Part shown: positions 22,506 to 34,480 of the stretch, piece by piece | Position numbering within the stretch: position 1 is the first letter of the stretch | Layout: the number at the start of each line of letters is the position of its first letter | Source: Haberlea rhodopensis | Lineage: Eukaryota; Streptophyta; Magnoliopsida; Lamiales; Gesneriaceae | Direction of reading: 5' to 3' | DNA length: 64,000 nt | Assembly: GCA_907163345.1 (NCBI GenBank) | Contig: CAJQUN010000042.1 | Location: 4,445,043-4,509,042 of the forward strand | Notes under the pieces: generated by a model | Seen by the model: only the letters and a program-made list of their open reading frames with translations | The model's database searches: none | What the model was told of the DNA's origin: nothing | Made by a program: the position numbers and the translations under genes

Positions 22506-22544
22506 TAGACGTGCTCCTGATGTGCCAATGGCTTATTGACAACG

Positions 22545-23330
22545 CCTTGGACTTCTGAATAGGGCCTTACTGCCAGATGGCACGCCCGAGCTTGATGTAA
22601 TAGGGCCTCACTGCAAGATGGCACGCCCGAGCTTGATGTAATAGGGTCTCACTGCAAGATTGCATGCCCGACCTATCATAATATGGCCTTACTGCTAGAT
22701 TGCATGCCCGAGCTCGATGTAATAAGGCCCTTACTGCAAGATTGCACTCCCGAGCTTGATGTAATAGGGCCTTACTGCTAGATTGCATGCCCGATATCGA
22801 TGTAATATGGCCTTACTGCTAGATTGCATGCCTGATATCGATGTATTATGGCCTTACTGCCAGATGGCACGCCCAAGCTGACATGATAGGGGCTTACTGC
22901 GGGATTGCATGCCCAAGCTGTCATAATAGCGGCTCTCTGCGAGATTACATGCCCAATATCGATGTAATAGGGCCTTACTGCGAGATTGCATGCCCGAGCT
23001 CGATGTAATAGGGCCTTACTGCAAGATTGCACGCCCGAGCTTGATGTAGTAGGGCCTTACTGCTAGATTGCATGCCCTATATCGATGTAATATGGCCTTA
23101 CTGCTAGATTGCATGCCTGATATCGATGTAATATGGCCTTACTGCCAGATGGCACGCCCAAGCTGACATGATAGGGGCTTACTGCGAGATTGCATGCCCA
23201 AGCTGTCATAATAGCGGCTCTCTGCGAGATTGCATGCCCAATATCGATGTAATAGGGCCTTAGTGCGAGATTGCATGCCCGAGATCGATGTAATAAGGCG
23301 ACTTCCAGATGGCACGCCCGAGCTGCCGAG
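22545..23330 (-). repeat. Tandem repeat C of PL-1 (about 41-59 bp)
   Basis: Around 18 copies of a unit containing gatgtaatagggccttactg and gattgcatgcccgag, with a basic step of about 41 bp and higher-order groups (22860-22990 resembles 23145-23275). It is not present in PL-2. Confidence 0.85.
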
Positions 23331-25090
23331 TTCGATAAGTAGGGCCTTACGTAAGTAATGGCATGTAGACCGAGCATCGAAGTCGGGGTTGATTGTCGAG
23401 CTGAGTACTTCATGCGTTTAGCAGCGATGAGCTAGAGGCCGAGGACACCAGTCGAGAATAGAAATGAGATTCCCACTGTGCTGCCCTCGACTGGAGTTGG
23501 CTCGTTATTTTGAGCTATGCGCGCCTAGCGACATGGGTCGAGCGCAGACAAGATGCACATGATCAAATATAGCATGTCCTCGGCTTGGTGTGTAAGTACT
23601 GCATCTTTATGCAAGAGGAGGAGAAATCACAATGAAAGCAGCTGCAATGTCATTGCCCAAAAATTGCATCGCTACAGCGGCCTTCTGGCACTGCCCTGCG
23701 ACGGGGGGCGCAACCCCACTGCCACCACCTCACAAGCAGTCAATGTAAACGGTTCAAGCAAGTCGCAGCGGTTAGTAAATGCCTGAGAAACCAAGATGGA
23801 CTTTTCTCCCAATTGTGACTTGTTGCTCACGTTCTTCCATAAAAATCTAAGCAGAATGCCACTATTGTACGCGATCACATCCATAGACTCTAAGCGTAAT
23901 TTCAGTGGCCTCGTCTATTCCATCTTTCCTAGAACATTAGTTCTCTAGCTGTTCTTCCTTCAGATAAAATGTATCGATCATCGTATATATCATATTTTGC
24001 TTTTCATAATATGAATCCTCGATAAAAATGTGAAGTGCGAACGGATAACAGAATATGCGACAAACAGAAAATACTTCACACGCAAAGAGATGATTGTTTC
24101 CCGGTGAGAAGTACGTCAGCGCTCGAAGGTCGATAGTAAAGACCGGAGGATGATGCTTCGTGCAAGGATCAAGAATTGCATAAAGTAGGGCAACACTGTA
24201 AAGGCTTTCCCACCTGGTGCCCATCTCAATAAATACAATTAAACATACATATATTTAGCTCAAACTTGAACCCAACTTGACTCCAGTATTGCTTCCAGTT
24301 ACCATCTGATCCGACTCAAATCAATAGAGAAGCATGAATTCTTTCTTTTAGTATGTATCCACAACTTTAAATTCCGAAGCATAGAGAGTTGGGAACAAAA
24401 ACTCAAAGATATGATACTCCAATATAAAAAATCATAATCTGTTCTGTTAATGCCTCTTTCATTAAATTTGAGTTGCCTTGGCTAGGCATTATATCCAACA
24501 GCAAACCCGTAATTCTTGAAAAAGGGAAAAATGCAGGGGATGCTCTATTAATACTAACACCACCACTTGGATTTAGCTGCTCGGGGTGATTAAGTTGAGA
24601 CAAGTAGCCTGAAAGCATTGGGTCTGTTGTAGCAACAACTCTTTATATCGATGTGATGGTATCTTGAAAAGCTGAATAACAGGATCATATGTCGAAAGTC
24701 CATGAAATATTAAAAGAATTTGCACTAAAAATCTTTAAATCATTGTCAAAGAAAGATGCCCAGAATATGGGCAAACGGCTGAAAAATGAAGAGTATGAGC
24801 AGGGGTTTGATGAAGGTGTATGGTGTTGGGTAGATGGTCTCCTATCCCATGTGCATCTCTTCCATGCTTTGCGATTGGTATTGTTTCAAGAAACCTTCAA
24901 GTACATGAAGCCAGTGTATCATGCTCCTTGCCGAATGTTGAATTTGCAGTAGTAGTGTAATTAGTTGAATTGAGGGCCTTGAATAATGCTCTGATAAGCC
25001 TCTTACAAGTATATAAAACCCGAGATGTTAAAGCAAATTCCACCAATTTCTAGAGAGAACCAATTGCTTCATTCAGAATTTATTAATCAT
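23331..25090. other. PL-1 interior of unknown origin
   Basis: Mixed sequence between repeat C and the WEE1-like fragment. A plus-strand frame at 24689-24952 (87 codons, with LKEFALKIFKSLSKKDAQ and YEQGFDEGVWCWVDGLL) looks protein-like but I cannot name it. It would be antisense to the element. A minus-strand frame at 24224-23937 is also open and unrecognised. These may be further captured host pieces. Confidence 0.4.
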
Positions 25091-25099
25091 GGAAGACGT

Positions 25100-25600
25100 C
25101 ATATAAGTTTCAGTATCTTGTCGACAAACCATCCATGGATCTCCACATGATTTGACCGAAAATAATTGCTTCCAAGATTACGGTGGAAGTATCATAGCAG
25201 TTTATCTCATCTGTTTCAGCACTATGGTCAGTAAGATCTTTCCACTCTAGATGGATAGCAACAATTGATACATGGGATGATGTGAATTTATCATCTAGTT
25301 TTTGCCTTTTGTTCTTCAGGATTTTAATTTTCTCTGGTGACTTGGGACATTGGATGTTTTCCTTATTCCAGTCTAAATTGGTTGGCATAACAGGCATTTC
25401 TGGAGTGATATAGTCAGGTGTAAAGAAAAAATCCTGAATAAGGATGAATCCCTTGTTATCCGAGCACGCGATGCCTCATCAAACTCCACCAGCAAAGTCT
25501 CAGCTGATGCATTCGCTTCCACATCCAGAAGCTTCTGGAATCGTGAAGGACTCTCCGATTCAACAGGCAAACCGAGTGAAAATCACTCCCTAGGCACTGT
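25100..25600 (-). pseudogene. Captured fragment of a WEE1-like cell-cycle kinase
   Basis: Read on the minus strand from about 25590, two overlapping frames together give SPSRFQKLLDVEANASAETL, then GFILIQDFFFTPDYITPE, then NKENIQCPKSPEKIKILKNK. This matches the N-terminal regulatory part of plant WEE1 (KDFIL.QDFF.TPDYITP, CP.SP.K...KSKR). WEE1 phosphorylates CDKs to delay mitosis, but its kinase domain is absent here. A frameshift lies near 25455. The fragment runs in the same direction as PL-1 and crosses what should be N-terminal exons without a visible intron, which suggests capture from RNA. The identification is by recalled motif, so it is good but not certain. Confidence 0.72.
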
Positions 25601-26648
25601 CAGATGCTACCTCCAATGATCCTTTCACAACCACGCCACATTAACTTCTCTGTCTCTTGAATTTTTATTCAATTTTTTTTTACTTAATGGAATTTAATCC
25701 AGACAAGCCCCAGAAAGTGATTCAAGATAGAATATAGTAGATTGCACACAAGATTCTGTCACTAGTGAATATTCTGGGCAGATGAAAAAACTCAAAAGAT
25801 GATCGAGGAGAAGAGAATTTAAGTGGTTTTCCATGAAAGAAAGAATCATGGAACTATAAGCAAGGTTAATATCTCCAACATTCAAGAGACCGCAAACGAA
25901 ATCTTGAAAGAAATCTGTACGAGGGTAGGGATTATTCTGTCAAGAAATCATGAAATCCCATACGAATTCCCCTCAGTTAACGAATGTTATTGCTGCTTTG
26001 GTAGTGTTTTTGTGACAGCACAGTTCTGATCAAACCATCCAAACACTCTCAATGTCACCACATTCTCCGCCATTAATCAATAGCCGAGGCTTCTGCAAAC
26101 CCATCTATAATCTTTGCTCACGATACATAACAAACTCCTAGGAAAATCCGTGGAGAGATAATAAATCGTCTCGCACGGATAGGCACTCCTCGGCTGTGGG
26201 TCGAGAGATGATCCGAATACGGGTCTTTGGTGGGTTGATTGCGGCAGCTAAAGGTGGCTCTGAGTGGTTTGTTGGAGGAGCGGTCGTTTGATTTGTATTC
26301 TCTTGCGGCTATTTTGCATCTTTTGATCAACAAGATAACATCAGCCCAAATCGGTCGTCGTTGCTTCAGTTGTTTTTTTCCGATTGTCACAATCGCATCC
26401 CGGCGATTTCTTACTTTGTTCAACTTTTGGCTGTCTCTCATCTTAATTTCTGGGCAACTTTCATCGTGATTTCTGGGATATTCAGATTCAGATCGCTATT
26501 TTTGTGAAATTATTCTGAATCGTGTCTGGGTTCCCTTGTTCGCTGCAGTCCGTTCATAATTGGTGATGGAGTTGTTGTAATCGTTCTGAACTTCAACAAC
26601 GCGATTTTCTTGGAATTGTTTTTTTTAATATCACGTCTTAGATCAAGT
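25601..26648 (-). other. PL-1 5' interior
   Basis: About 1 kb between the WEE1-like fragment and the primer site. A minus-strand frame at 26441-26118 is open but basic and unrecognised. It could be a 5' leader or captured non-coding sequence. Confidence 0.4.
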
Positions 26649-26666
26649 TTCCCACAGACGGCGCCA
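26649..26666 (-). other. Primer-binding site of PL-1 (Tat/Ogre type)
   Basis: The minus strand reads TGGCGCCGTCTGTGGGAA two bases from the LTR edge. This site is used by Tat/Ogre-type Ty3 elements and is thought to pair with a tRNA-Arg. Confidence 0.9.
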
Positions 26667-26668
26667 AT

Positions 26669-27238
26669 TGATATCACCAAAAAGTGTGATCTTCAATAAA
26701 TATCGTGCGATGATGCAACAAACGATTTATCTTCTATAAACTGAATTGAACCGCTCCCAATGTATCTCTGTATATCAAAGAAAAAGGATAAGATGACTCC
26801 GCCCGTAGGCGAAGACACTCCGACGCTCAAGTCAGTATATGCTTCAATAGAAAAAGTATTGAAATTGTAGGCTTTGCATATATGAAAGGCGTATTATGAA
26901 AGGCGTAAGCAATGGCGTGTAAGTATTGCGTAAGTCAACGTACCTGAATGAGGGTTAGGTGCCCTCTATTTATAGATGTAGAGATAGAGTCTCAATCAAT
27001 ATAGAATAAGAGTTCTAGTCAATCTATAATTGTAGAGTTCTAGTCAATCTGAGAGAAGAGTTCTAGTCAATCTGGGAGAAGAGTTCTAGTCAATATGAAA
27101 TAGTATTGTATATGGCAACTAGGTCCATGTTTATCCCGAGAATATAGATGCCTTCCAAAACCCTACAACTCCTTGCTTAATCAGATTGGGTCGGTTTAAA
27201 ACCCATTAGGTAGATCAATCCCCCATTGAGGGGTATCA
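26669..27238 (-). repeat. 5' LTR of PL-1
   Basis: 570 bp. On the minus strand the TATA box TATAAATAGAGGG lies near 26975, and transcription of the element would start about 30 bp beyond it. Confidence 0.93.
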
Positions 27239-27815
27239 CTTTATATATGATTTAAACTTTCAATTGAACATCAAATATGAAGATTATGTTTTAGATATAA
27301 CAAGTATGTGACATGATTATGAACGAAAGAACTTTGCGGAGCAAAGTGCTACGTGTGTAGAGCCACCTCTTGAATCCAATGATCACCACCTCTTGAATCT
27401 ACGGGGCAAAGTGCCACGTACACGGGAGCCACCTCTTGAATTGACGGAGCAACGTGCTATGCACATGGGAGCCACCTTTTGAACCCAATAAGTCGTTATG
27501 TGGATATGCGAAAGATATGTGTTTATATGTCAAGATCTATGTGATTCGATAAAGAAATATTTAAAGGATTTTTGCTATGAATATATATATGTTTTTTGCC
27601 ATGTTCAATCGGCCCTACTTGCTGGGTATATTTTTTCAAATAATCACCACCCTTACCTCCCCTCGCAGACAAGGACGAAGAAGAGATCAATGAAGAAGAG
27701 CAAGAACAAATTTGGGATGGTGATCCATGAAGAGACTTCAAAGTTTATTAGTTTTTATTTACGCTTCCGCATCTTTCATTAAATCCAAGACAATTTGTTT
27801 TCGTATTTCAATTGT
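27239..27815 (+). repeat. Right part of the plus-strand Tekay-like LTR
   Basis: It continues the LTR of 20412-20793 after the CTTTA duplication. It contains the repeated phrase gagccacctcttgaat with gcaaagtgct and the AAGAAGAG-rich R region, and it aligns in reverse with 27860-28560. It breaks at 27815 (cgtatttcaattgt) where the minus-strand chromovirus begins, some tens of bases before the LTR should end. Confidence 0.82.
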
Positions 27816-28897
27816 TGTCACGCCCCGAGATCGGAGAGCGTGACACCGGCGTTGAATCCAAACATGATATTCGGACACAAAGCCTCGTGTACATATCAAT
27901 AATAAAACCAGTCTTTTATTCCATAACCAAATAAAATTGTCATCACAACTTCAAAATACGAGATCCAAATGTCCCGTACTAAATACAAAGTGCGGAAGCG
28001 TAAATAAAAAATAATTCTTCTTGAGACTCCTAGGGGATCACCATCCACAGAATTGCTCTTGTTCTTCTTCTCCTTGATCTTCTTCTTCGATTTTGTCTGG
28101 GAGGGGAGGGGGGGTGAGTGTTTGGAAAAACACCCAGCAAGTATGGGCCGATTGAACATAGTAAAAACACATATATTTTCATAGCAGAAATCCTTTTAAA
28201 CATTTCTTCAACAAAATCACAGATCTTGGCATATAAACACATATCTTACACATATTCACATAGCGAATTATTGGATTCAAGAGGTGGCTCCCGTGTGCAT
28301 AGCACTTTGCTCTTAAGGACCAAGAGGTGACTCTCATGCATGTGGTAGGCCCACATCATGTAGCACTTTGCCCCGCCGAATCAAGTGGTGACTCATACAC
28401 ACATAGCACTTTGCTCCGCAAAGTCCTTCATTCATGATCATGTCACATACTTGTTTGATTTAAAAACATACTTTTCATAGTATTGTTCAATCGAAATTTA
28501 AAGCATACATAAAGTTTGAAAACGAATGGAATGATATCAAAAAAGCCCACTTACAATGATGGATAACCGAAGCGAGATCTGGGTTGAGAAAGTGGTGAGA
28601 TACTCCTCCTATCTACCTTGAGGTTTTTCGAAAGTTTTGGGTGTGAATGGTGAGTGCCAATACTTCAAGGATGATGAGTAGTCGCCTATGGTTAAGTTAA
28701 AAGGGTTATATGTAGCTAGGGTAGGAAAGTTAGGGTGTGAAAGTCCCAAGATTTTAGTTCTTCCATGGCAAGGATTAAGGTGTGTTAAAAGGTAGGGTAT
28801 TAATTGGGTGATATTATTAGGTATTTAAAAGATAGAATAATAATAATTGGGTAATAAGTTTAGGTAATAAAGTGGACATAAATTTGGGGTCTTCACA
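27816..28897 (-). repeat. 3' LTR of the chromovirus
   Basis: 1082 bp. It starts TGTGAAGACCCC on the minus strand and ends GGGGCGTGACA. Its R/U5 region includes several GCAAAGTGCTA...GAGTCACC repeats. Confidence 0.85.
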
Positions 28898-31800
28898 TCC
28901 ATGCATACTTACTGGAAGTTTCGTCCTTGAAACTTGACTCAACTTGGTTTTGAAAGAGGTATGGATATTTCTCTTGCATCTTTTCTTGTAGCTCCCAAGT
29001 GGCTTCAATTTCCGTGTGATTTGACCATTGGACCTTGACATAAGGGATAGTTCTCCGCCTCAGTATTTGATCTTTTGTGTCCACGATCCGGATTGGAATT
29101 TCTTCGTACTTCAAAGTCTCATCCATGCTCCCTTGATCCACCAGGGGTTCTGCTTCGAGTATATGGCTGGGATCGACAATGTACTTCCTTAGTTGCGACA
29201 CGTGGAAGACATTATGAATTCGGGAAAGACTTGGAGGTAGTGCTATTTGGTAAGCCAATGTTCCAACTTTCTCAAGAACTTCGAAGGGTCCCGCATATAT
29301 CGGTCTTAGTTTTCCCGCCTTGTCAAATCGGATGACCCCCTTCATAGGTGAAACCTTCACGTAGACTTTTTCGCCAACTTTGAATTCTAATGGTCTTCTC
29401 TTCATGTCGGCCCAACTCTTTTGTCGATCTTGGACTGCCTTGAGCCTTTCTCTAAGGATAATGATTTTGTCAGTTGTGGTTTGTATTAATTCAGGTCCGG
29501 TGATGGCCCTTTCTCCTACCTCGTCCCAGTATAGGTGTTATCGGCATTTGCGCCCATATAATGCTTTGTACGGTGTCATTCTTATGCTGCTATGATAACT
29601 GTTGTTTCATGCAAATTTGATTAAAGGTAACAGCTCGCTCCAATTTGCACTGAAATACAAGGTGCAAGCTCTCAGCATGTCCTCAAGGGTTTGAATGGTC
29701 CTTTCTGTCTGCCCATCGGTTTGCGGGTGGTAAGCGGTGCTAAGTGTCACTTTGCTTCCCATTGCTTGTTGAAAACTCTTCCAAAATCAGGATACGAATC
29801 TGGGGTCTCTGTCTGATAAGATGCTCACTAAGACTCCATGCAGTCGTACAATTTGGTCCATGTACAAGGTTGCCAGTTTGTCAAGGTTGTAGTTTATGCG
29901 AACCGGTAGGAAGTGCACTGATTTGGTGAGTCTATCTACAATTACCCATATCACATCGTGACTTTGTCTTGATTTTGGTAATCCCACTACGAAGTCCATG
30001 GAAATGTGTTCCCACTTCCACTCGGGAATCTCAAGGGGTTGTAGTAATCCTCCAGGTCGTTGTTGTTCGGCTTTGACTTGTTGGCACAGTAAACACCGGG
30101 CTATGAATTCCGCGACATCCTTCTTCATTCCACTCCACCAGAAATTTTCCTTGAGGTCTTTGTACATCTTTGTGCTTCCATGATGGATGGAGAACTTTGA
30201 TTTATGTGATGTAGCCAACACTTCTCATCTAAGGTCTTTCACGTTTGGCACACATAACCTTCCTTTCATCCATAAGGTTCCATCATTGTCTGTCGTGAAA
30301 TCGGGTACCTTCCCTTCCTTAACTTGTTCTTTCAGTTTAGTCAGGCTGGGATCCTGACTCTGGTCTAACTTTATCGTTTCTCGAAGGCAGGGATAAGCTG
30401 AAAGGGATGCTAACATCATCTTTCCTGTGCTCTTCCTACTTAGTGCGTCTTCAACCTTATTTGCTTTCCCTGGATGGTAGCTTATCGTAAGGTCATAGTC
30501 CTTCAAGAGTTCTATCCATCGTCTTTGTCTCATGTTCAATTCCTTCTGGGTGAACAAATACTTGAGACTCTGATGGTCCGTGAAAATTTCACACTTGGCA
30601 CCGTAGAAATAATGCCTCCATATTTTCAAGGCAAAAACTACGGCAGCTAACTCAAGGTCATGCATATGGTAGTTTTGTTCATATGGTTTGAGTTGCCTTG
30701 AGGCATATGCAATCACTCTCCCTTCTTGCATGAGTACACACCCCAAGCCATCCTTTGATGCATCATTGTAGATCGTATAGTCCTTGTCCTCGGTGGATAA
30801 AACTAGTACGGGTGAGGATGCTATCTTTTTCTTTAATGTCTCGAAGCTTTCCTCACACTTTTTACTCCAAATGAATTGTGTTCTTTTGTGTGAGTTTGGT
30901 GAGAGGTATGGCTATTGAACAAAATCCCTCGACAAATTTTTGATAATATACGGCTAATCCCAAGAAACTTCGAATCTCTGTTACTGTCTTTGGTATTGGC
31001 CAATCCATCACTGCTTCCACCATTTTAGGATCCACTGACACGCCTCTTGCTGATATGATATGACCCAAAAATGCGACACTTTCACACTTTTTGAATTTGG
31101 CATATAATTCTTTATCTCTTAAGGTTTGAAGGGTAAGACGAATGTGCTCTTTGTGTTCTTCTTTGCTCGGAGAGTATACGACGATATCATCGATGAATAC
31201 TACGAAGAACCTATCCAAAAATGGTTTGAATACTCGGTTCACCAAATCCATGAATGCGGCTGGTGCATTTGTCAGCCCAAATGGCATTACTGTGAACTCG
31301 TAATGCCCATATCTCTTCCTGAAAGCGGTCTTTGGGATATCCTATGTCTTGACTTTCAGCTGGTGGTAGCCCAACCTTAGATCGAGCTTTGAAAAGACCT
31401 TAGCTCCTTGAGTTGGTCGAAGATGTCATCTATCCTTGGTAGAGGGTACCGATTCTTGATGGTGATCTTATTTAACTCTCTGTAATCGATGCATAATCTG
31501 ATGCTTCCGTCCTTTTTCTTCACAAATAGGACGGGGGCTCCCAAGGAGATGCACTTGGTCTAATTTGTTTCTTGTCCAAAAGTTCTTGTAGTTGCTCCTT
31601 AAGTTCTTTCAACTCAACTGGGGCCATGCGGTAAGGTGCCTTCGAGATTGGTGGAGTGCCTGGCATTACGTTGATTTCAAACTCTAGTTCTCGGTCTGGC
31701 ACTAGTCCTGGCAATTCTTCGGGAAAAAATGTCTGGGAAGTCTTGTACCACTGGAATATCCTCTATTTTAAGTTCGGCTCCTTCCCTTGCCTCGCTTATA

Positions 31801-32390
31801 GTGGCCAGATACAATTCTTCGCCGTCCTTCATGGCTCTCCAAGTTTGAGCCGCAGATAATAATGACCTCCGAGCTTTAGTTCTACCATGGAAAATGACTT
31901 CTTTGTTGTCTGAAGTCGTTAGCTTGACGTCTTTGTTATGACAATCAACTATTGCATGGTGTCTAGCTAATCAATCCATACCCAAAATGACGTCAAATTC
32001 TACCATGTTGAGTTGAATCAGGTCGGCGCTAAATGTTTTATCGTTTATGCCAATCTTGCAGTCTAGATGGATCTTATTTGTCTCTAGAGTTTTGTTGGCG
32101 GGGTCGCCACTCTATATGGCTCATCGAGTAATACAGGCCTATGTTTTAACTTCTTAGCAAACCTTTTTGACAAAAAACGAGTGTGTGGCACCACAATCAA
32201 ACACACATAAGCATATAATTTCTTCAGTAAAATGGTACCTGCCACGACGTCACTCGCATCTTCCGCCTCTTCCTGAGTTATTGCATAGTCTCGGGCGTTG
32301 GGCTTACTTTCTTTTGGCTTGATGGGAAGACCTCCATTGCCTGTGTTAGTCCCCTTTTTATCATCCTCAGTACAATCCGCGATTCTATGA
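28893..32390 (-). pseudogene. Chromovirus pol (protease, RT, RNase H, integrase, chromodomain), broken
   Basis: In transcription order the minus strand encodes several domains. A protease site is DCGATHSF near 32190 (DSG is usual). The RT entry is PGTPPISKAPYRMAP near 31670, and the RT core 31287-30862 carries FIDDIVVYS. RNase H spans 30746-30225 (EIFTDHQSLKYLF). Integrase has an HHCC domain, with HHGSTKM and CLLCQQVK in 30221-30080, and a catalytic core with SMDFVVGLP and LSDRDPRF to 29787. A GPF/Y-type module (AGPFEVLEKVG) follows, and a chromodomain at the C-terminus carries VQWSNHTEIEATWE. The chromodomain marks a chromovirus, and the order and motifs fit Tekay/Del. Breaks lie near 31290-31500, 30862, 30222 and 29787-29410. 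Confidence 0.85.
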
Positions 32391-32396
32391 CCAAAC

Positions 32397-33569
32397 TGTT
32401 AGGAATCAATCAAGCAATGCGCAGCGGAAAATAAAATTTGATTCCTACCACTAGACCTATACAAAGTTATTCATACCGAGATTGATAAGAATCATACCCT
32501 TGTAGCATGTTTGTAGCAGAATCCTCGTTGCAAGACCACGAGTCACGAACAAAGATTTGCACATTCGTCTATACGGTATCCACACGATCAAATCGAAAAG
32601 GGTGTTCAAGAACAAGTTGCTAGACTCGTTCTTGAACCGGAACTAAACCCACGGTTCAAAACCGATCAACGGCGGCCGATTAAATCCCTATTCACGACGG
32701 CGCGGCGGCGTGAGGTTGAGAGCAAGAGGCGGTGGCCGAGAGGTTAGAGTTTGGTGGCTATTAGGTTTGATAAAAAATGATTAATTCTTAATCAACCTTG
32801 TTATCATATTATATAATGCATATTAGATTTAGTTAAAGGCTTTCAAAAAGCCTTATTGGCCCAAACCCAATATATTAATTAAATCCATATATCTAATATT
32901 CATAGTTAAGACTCTTCTTAATTAATTAATTCATCCAATGAATTATATCTCCCTTTATCGATTTAATCTTTTGTGTGAAATCTAATTTTGGCAGCGACAT
33001 AAAATCTAATTTTATGTCACAAGCAATGAACGGTATCTAGCAACACATCAAGGCTACCCAAATTACAAGAATGTCATTGACTCGACATAACCTACGGACT
33101 ATAAAAATATTAACCATGTAATTTAATCCCTTTGTCCAATGTGTTTAGATTGAACACGAGTCATGGAATAGTCATACTCATATATTCAATCTTTTATTTC
33201 TTGATCCCCAAGTAGAACTAGAATAAACGAATAAGCTCGATATCACATATCGACTCATTCGACCACGGCCATGCATTTTAGTCTTACTTGATCAAGGGCC
33301 CAAACACTTCTCCTGTTATATAGGAGGGACAAATCCTTTCTTGATCACTCAACATCCCTCTACATAATTCGTGGTGTATCCAATGATTGTCTTTATAGTT
33401 TACCCTGTTACAAGTAACGTTTGACAATATCAAGATACATGACTCCTTATGTTGGGATCTCTGGTGATCTCAAGTCGTAAGGATTACATACATTATTGTC
33501 ACTATGAGAATTGCTTATGACGTTCATATAACAATCCATGTAGCATTCTCATGGTGGGTCTGTCCAGTA
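32397..33569 (-). repeat. Copia LTR fragment inserted in the chromovirus gag
   Basis: It starts TGTTAGGAATCAATCAAGCAATGCG and follows the Copia LTR at 55622 through the same landmarks: ttgtagcatgtttgtagcagaatcc, the TCGACATAACC block and atggtgggtctgtccagta. It lacks the last 290 or so bp of that LTR. It is more diverged than the 55622 and 62966 copies are from each other. It separates the gag capsid part from its zinc knuckle. Confidence 0.7.
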
Positions 33570-34480
33570 TGTGATAGGTCGCATAAAGGTCATTTAGGAA
33601 TGACCTTATTAGTCTGTGAAAAAGCAGGTCCCTTGCTGTACTGGTTCGGTCTCTTAAATCTCTGGTCATTGTCAAATGGTCGTTGAGGTGGAGGTCGTTT
33701 GCGTTTGAACTCTTACTCTCGACGTTGGATGTCGGCTTCAGCTCTAATGGCTGCCCCATTAGGTCCCAAGGTTTGTGGTTTCAAATACTGCCAGAGCTGA
33801 CTGGATTCGACTGTTCAAACCCTTTTTGAAACGATGTATTTTTAAGCTTTCATCTGCCATTATGGTTGGGGCGTAGGTTCCAAGGGCATGGAACCTCGAA
33901 GAGTAATCTATTACTGACATCCTAGGGGTCTGCATCAGATTGGCAAATTCACTCAACTTTTGGATTCAGACTGTTGCTGGAAAGTACTCTTCAGGAATGC
34001 GCTCCGGAAACCTTGCCAAGTGATCGACCCTACTTCTGCCAATGATGAGAATATGCTTTCCCACCACTTTCGAGCTTGGTCCACGAGAAAAGGTGTCGTA
34101 ACGTCAACCTTGATATCTAGAGATACTTCAAGCAATCGGTGAGGATTTTCAACTTCTTTTAGCCAGTTTTGAGCTATTTCTGGGTCCGGGTTTCCATCGT
34201 AAGTCGGTATTTGATTTTTTCGAACGGATTTGTAATGATACTTGATACCTTGTGGTTGCTGGACCGATGGTAGTGGTGGCTGGTTGGCAGTTGGGTTTAC
34301 AAATCCTTGGAGAGTTGTAGCCACAATAGTCGCGATTGCCATCAAATCCTCACGTTTTAAACCCACCCTTGGAGGCGATGGTGGAGGATCATGGTTTCTA
34401 TCTGCCTCGTTAACACTGCCATTGTTGGGAGGAAAAGCATAGCGAGGGTTGCGGTTTTGACGAGGAGGTCGTCCAGCCAT
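33502..34480 (-). pseudogene. Chromovirus gag, broken
   Basis: The start at 34480 gives MAGRPPRQNRNPRYAF, a proline-rich stretch and the capsid entry YDGNPDPEIAQNWLKEVE with ARKWWESI, all typical of Ty3 gag. A frameshift lies near 33955. A second part (33956-33759) contains FANLMQTPRMSVIDYSSRFH. The zinc-knuckle region continues beyond the inserted LTR fragment (FGHRIADC at about 32395-32370). Confidence 0.85.

Larger units (their letters stand above)
20794..27238 (-). mobile_element. PL-1: non-autonomous LTR element carrying host-gene fragments
   Basis: A complete 6445-bp minus-strand element with LTRs at 20794-21355 (562 bp) and 26669-27238 (570 bp), ends TGATACCCC...GATATCA, and a 5-bp duplication CTTTA at 20789-20793 and 27239-27243. 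The primer site and polypurine tract are in the right places. I found no gag or pol motifs. The interior consists of three tandem-repeat arrays in its 3' half and about 3.2 kb of host-like sequence in its 5' half, including a WEE1-like kinase fragment. The LTRs differ at roughly ten places by eye, so insertion was recent but older than PL-2. The primer site is of the Tat/Ogre type, so the helper was probably a Tat-clade Ty3 element. Confidence 0.93.

Noticed and set aside
21681..23413. Several 60-143 codon open frames on the minus strand
   Set aside because: All fall in tandem repeats A, B and C of PL-1 and show only repeat-derived peptides.
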